Assembly (NCBI GenBank): GCA_024636355.1
Contig: JAGXHH010000243.1
Location: forward strand, 1 to 7,876
Direction: 5' to 3'
Source of the DNA: Desulfobacteraceae bacterium
GTDB taxonomy: Bacteria; Desulfobacterota; Desulfobacteria; Desulfobacterales; Desulfosalsimonadaceae
Length of the DNA stretch: 7,876 nt
Made by a program: the position numbers and the translations under genes
In this document: positions 5,463-7,876 of the stretch, piece after piece
Numbering within the stretch: position 1 is the first letter of the stretch
How the letters are laid out: the number at the start of each line of letters is the position of its first letter
Notes under the pieces: generated by a model
What the model saw: only the letters and a program-made list of their open reading frames with translations
What the model was told of the DNA's origin: nothing
Database searches by the model: none

Positions 5463-7340
5463 TTATCCCATTTCCTTCACTTCATAATACACCGTATAAC
5501 GCGCGAGCAGTTGGGCGATTTTCTCCCTGAGAGCATCTATATTTTGTCCAGGTCCCGGCTTTACCGATATGATCACCCGGGTCCCCTGAATCTTGTCTTC
5601 TCCGACCTCTACCTTGAAGTCCTCGGCTGCCAGTCCAAGGGATTGGAGTTCCTTTTCATAGACCCGGCGGGTGGCATCCCAGCGCAGGGCCGGTTTGAAG
5701 ATCTTGCCTACGGGGGTAAGGGGGATCTGGCGGGTGATGATGACTTCCTTGGGCACGGCCGCTTTTTCTCCCACGTGCTCCCGGGCCCAGTTCATGATCT
5801 GTTCTTCGGTCGTATTTTCACCATCGCCGATCTCCACGTATACCACCGGAACTTCGCCGGCATGCGGATCCGGACGGCCGACTGCGGCAACCATTTTAAT
5901 GTTGGGCATTTTGTAGATCGGTTCTTCGATGGCTGCCGGGTCGATGTTGTGCCCGCCCCGGATGATCAATTCCTTTTTCCGGCCGGTCAGCCACAGATAC
6001 CCGTCTTCGTCTATGCGGCCGAGGTCCCCGGTATTAAAGGAGCCGTCCGGCAGCCAGATTCCCTTGTTGTGGGTTTCTTCCACATACCCCTTGAAAATGT
6101 TCGGCCCGCTGATCGCAACTGCGCCGATTTCTCCCGGCTTGCCGTCGCGTACGTATTCGCCGTTGTCATCCAGGATGGCGGTTTTAAGAGTCTGGTAAGG
6201 CATCCGTATGCCGACGCTGCCGACCTTGCGTTCCCCGTCTTTCGGGTTGATTGCCGAGGCAACCGCACCTTCAGTCAAACCGTAGCCTTCCAGGATCTTC
6301 ATGCCGGTGTGCGCCTCGACCCGCTTGAACAATTCGACAGATAAAGGAGCCGCGCCGCAGATGGCATATTTTAAAGAGGAAATATCGGCATCGCCGACCG
6401 GTATGTCGAGAAGGACGGATAGGACCGTCGGCACGGCGGAAAACGTCTCTGCCTTGTACTTTTCCACGATCTTGTAAAAATTTTTCATGATGCTATGGTC
6501 CCGGTACCCCATGGGGGAGAGCATCACCACGTGGCCGCCGAAGGAAAACGGGGCCAGGCCGGTAACGAGGGTGCCGTTGCAATGAAACAGCGGCAACCCG
6601 CAGAGCATTGTAATGCCGTTTTCAAGGCCGCCCATGATTTTTAAATCATAGGCCATGATCACTTCATTGTAATGGGTGCGCCGCGCAAGTTTCGGCGTGC
6701 CGGTGGTTCCGCCGGTGTGGTAGAGTGATGCGGTTTCATCCGGACCGGCATCGCGCTCGAAGGTGTAGCGGTCGGCCGGATAGGTGTCGATCTTTTCGTC
6801 ATATCCGATGATGTTTTCGGCTTCATCGGACGGACCCATTACCCGGACGACATATTTTAACGTGGGGATCTCTTTTCTTATGGCATCGATTTTCTGCCAG
6901 ATTTCCGTTCCGGGCATCTCGCCTAACGCCACCAGCACCTTTGTTTTCGCCGACGCGCAGATATCTTTGATCGTTTCGGCTTCGAGCAGCGGGTTGATCG
7001 GGTTGGCGATGCCGGCGGCTTCAGCCCCCCAGAGCACGTAATGGGTCTGCGGCAGGTTGGGGAGCACATAGGTGACCACGTCTTCGGCGCCGATACCCAG
7101 ATCGTGGAACATATTGGCGGTCTGCCGGATGCGGCCGATCAGTTGGCTGTAGGGAATCACAATCGGTGATTCATAGGTGTCGCCGTTTAACAGGAAACTG
7201 ATTGCCGGGGCCTCCGGGTTCAGGGCGGCTCCTTTTTCGAGCATTTCGATCGTATTTTTCTCCTTGACCCGCTCCCGGTACGGCACTTTTTCTATTTCTT
7301 CGATGTCCTTTACGCCCCGGATCAAAAAATCGTCGCTCAT
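5463..7340 (-). CDS. Acyl-CoA ligase (AMP-forming fatty or aromatic acid-CoA ligase)
   Basis: This ANL-superfamily enzyme activates a carboxylic acid through an acyl-AMP to its CoA thioester, the entry step of beta-oxidation or aromatic acid degradation. It has 625 residues. Motifs appear in order: phosphate-binding loop TGGTTGTPK (209-217), GYGLTEG (352-358), TGD (437-439), hinge and core LTGRKKELIIRGG (451-463), and catalytic lysine K546 in PVGKIFK. About 75 residues follow the lysine, longer than many FadD proteins; this tail holds VEVGEDKIQGTRVIISV and an amphipathic helix. The ATG at 7340 has AAAAGGAG seven bases upstream. It is divergent from an acyl-CoA dehydrogenase gene, which supports a shared acyl-CoA pathway. 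Acid chain length or ring type cannot be read from sequence. No signal peptide or membrane segment is seen. Confidence 0.95.
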   Translation of the reverse strand: MSDDFLIRGVKDIEEIEKVPYRERVKEKNTIEMLEKGAALNPEAPAISFLLNGDTYESPIVIPYSQLIGRIRQTANMFHDLGIGAEDVVTYVLPNLPQTHYVLWGAEAAGIANPINPLLEAETIKDICASAKTKVLVALGEMPGTEIWQKIDAIRKEIPTLKYVVRVMGPSDEAENIIGYDEKIDTYPADRYTFERDAGPDETASLYHTGGTTGTPKLARRTHYNEVIMAYDLKIMGGLENGITMLCGLPLFHCNGTLVTGLAPFSFGGHVVMLSPMGYRDHSIMKNFYKIVEKYKAETFSAVPTVLSVLLDIPVGDADISSLKYAICGAAPLSVELFKRVEAHTGMKILEGYGLTEGAVASAINPKDGERKVGSVGIRMPYQTLKTAILDDNGEYVRDGKPGEIGAVAISGPNIFKGYVEETHNKGIWLPDGSFNTGDLGRIDEDGYLWLTGRKKELIIRGGHNIDPAAIEEPIYKMPNIKMVAAVGRPDPHAGEVPVVYVEIGDGENTTEEQIMNWAREHVGEKAAVPKEVIITRQIPLTPVGKIFKPALRWDATRRVYEKELQSLGLAAEDFKVEVGEDKIQGTRVIISVKPGPGQNIDALREKIAQLLARYTVYYEVKEMG

Positions 7341-7347
7341 GCTCCCG

Positions 7348-7355
7348 CTCCTTTT
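7348..7355 (-). promoter_or_regulatory. Ribosome binding site of the acyl-CoA ligase gene
   Basis: Read on the minus strand, AAAAGGAG stands seven bases before the ATG at 7340. It supports that start over internal Met codons. Confidence 0.75.
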
Positions 7356-7507
7356 ATTTTCTATGGTTGTCGGATCTAATCGTAGTGGCGCCTCATCAAT
7401 ATAATATACGGGGATAATCTAACGGGAACCACCATAGCCCCCTGCCCGAAGAAGTGGATTTTTAAAATAATTAAATAAATATATCTGGTTGTCAAGTATG
7501 ATTCGTA

Positions 7508-7526
7508 TTTTGAATCTGGTTCAAAA
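7508..7526. promoter_or_regulatory. Candidate operator TTTTGAA-N5-TTCAAAA
   Basis: TTTTGAA (7508-7514) and TTCAAAA (7520-7526) are perfect 7-base inverted arms around TCTGG, the size expected for a dimeric repressor such as a TetR-family acyl-CoA sensor. It lies between the two divergent TTGACA boxes. A second, overlapping inverted repeat, GATTC-N7-GAATC, spans 7500-7516. No regulator gene is in the window, so the binding protein is unknown. Confidence 0.45.
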
Positions 7527-7650
7527 AATGTTGACATTATAATGAATCTAATTTTATTTGTTGAATATGATTTTAAATGTGAAGACAATTGGACCTGCAT
7601 GCAGCCTTCCGCGCTTTCGGCACGGATGCATTTTATAACCGTTTAGTAAT

Positions 7651-7656
7651 GGGGAG
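7651..7656 (+). promoter_or_regulatory. Ribosome binding site of the acyl-CoA dehydrogenase gene
   Basis: GGGGAG lies six bases before the ATG at 7663 and fixes that start, which gives a standard MDFAFTKEQ N-terminus. Confidence 0.7.
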
Positions 7657-7662
7657 TAGCCG

Positions 7663-7876
7663 ATGGATTTTGCATTCACCAAAGAACAGTTGATGTTTAA
7701 GAAGGAAATCATCCGGTTTGCCCGAAAAGAGATCGTCCCGCGGGTGCAGGATCATGACTTGAACAAGGAATTCGATTTTGAATCGTTCCGCAAGCTCGGG
7801 AAATTCGGGATTCTGGGCCTTCACTTCCCGGAGGAATACGGCGGGGGGGGTGCCGATGTCGTCACCACGGTAATGG
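7663..7876 (+). CDS. Acyl-CoA dehydrogenase, N-terminal fragment (3' partial)
   Basis: The first 71 residues of an acyl-CoA dehydrogenase are present; the gene runs off the window. MDFAFTKEQLMFKKEIIRFARKE is the family's first helix, and FRKLGKFGILGLHFPEEYGGGGAD (residues 42-64) is its hallmark N-terminal segment, where the usual form is PEEYGGSGAD. The enzyme is an FAD flavoprotein that introduces the alpha-beta double bond in acyl-CoA thioesters; FAD-binding and catalytic residues lie beyond the window. It is divergent from the acyl-CoA ligase gene, consistent with consecutive pathway steps. A run of eight G at 7843-7850 encodes part of the Gly stretch; the reading frame fits the family as given, so no frameshift is apparent. 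The exact substrate class cannot be judged from this fragment. Confidence 0.93.
   Translation, partial: MDFAFTKEQLMFKKEIIRFARKEIVPRVQDHDLNKEFDFESFRKLGKFGILGLHFPEEYGGGGADVVTTVM

Larger units (their letters stand above)
7341..7662. promoter_or_regulatory. AT-rich divergent control region of the ligase and dehydrogenase genes
   Basis: This 322-base region carries no gene. Its middle (about 7458-7580) is strikingly AT-rich compared with the coding sequence. A perfect TTGACA stands at 7531-7536 on the plus strand, and another reads on the minus strand at 7490-7495, so the two point away from each other toward the two genes. Neither has a good -10 at 17 bases; the plus-strand candidates are TTTTAT at 7552 (15-base spacer) and a weak TTATTT at 7554. 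The promoter positions are therefore tentative. Confidence 0.5.

Noticed and set aside
5436..6344. A 302-codon open frame on the plus strand
   Set aside because: It lies wholly opposite the acyl-CoA ligase gene, whose motifs are unmistakable. Its residues resemble no family, and it begins inside the inverted repeat. It is a shadow of GC-rich coding sequence.
7843..7850. Frameshift at the eight-G run in the acyl-CoA dehydrogenase gene
   Set aside because: The frame as given yields PEEYGGGGAD, matching the family length and pattern, so no indel is needed.

Overview
The window is one end of a bacterial contig, most plausibly from an uncultured or environmental anaerobe of the Desulfobacterota (a Desulfosarcina/Desulfatiglans-like lineage). 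That placement is an inference from three things: the moderately GC-rich gene style, the acyl-CoA ligase facing an acyl-CoA dehydrogenase, and the intergenic repeat types (GGGGCGGAC...GTCCGCCC hairpins, CGTGCA hexamer arrays). No marker gene confirms it. The first 37 bases are not biological. Bases 5-37 are the Illumina Nextera read-1 transposase adapter, so real sequence begins at base 38, inside a gene that has lost its 5' end.

Layout. 38-1063 (+) is the C-terminal part of a secreted-type FG-GAP/VCBS repeat protein ending in an ASPIC/UnbV domain. 1172-1609 (+) is a small universal stress protein. 1610-1875 is a non-coding, repeat-rich spacer with a CGTGCA hexamer array and a hairpin. 1876-5283 (+) is a four-gene operon: rtcB RNA ligase, archease, a minimal nucleotidyltransferase and a calcineurin-like metallophosphoesterase. 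All three of its junctions are identical 4-base ATGA stop/start overlaps. 5284-5462 is a large imperfect inverted repeat with a strong GC hairpin at its centre, lying between convergent genes. 5463-7340 (-) is a 625-residue acyl-CoA ligase. 7341-7662 is an AT-rich divergent control region with a perfect TTTTGAA-N5-TTCAAAA inverted repeat between two TTGACA boxes. 7663-7876 (+) is the start of an acyl-CoA dehydrogenase that runs off the window.

How the genes work together. RtcB joins RNA 5'-OH ends to 3'-phosphate or 2',3'-cyclic-phosphate ends using GTP, and archease is its known activator. The two further genes, translationally coupled downstream, encode the chemistries that could prepare or process RNA ends: nucleotide transfer and phosphoester hydrolysis. 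The whole set therefore looks like a compact RNA-end repair or modification cassette. The first two roles are established for their families. The involvement of the last two is inferred from gene order and intact catalytic motifs, and this is the most interesting part of the window. The right-hand part is ordinary fatty or aromatic acid catabolism: ligase activation of an acid followed by acyl-CoA dehydrogenation, probably controlled together from the shared intergenic region.
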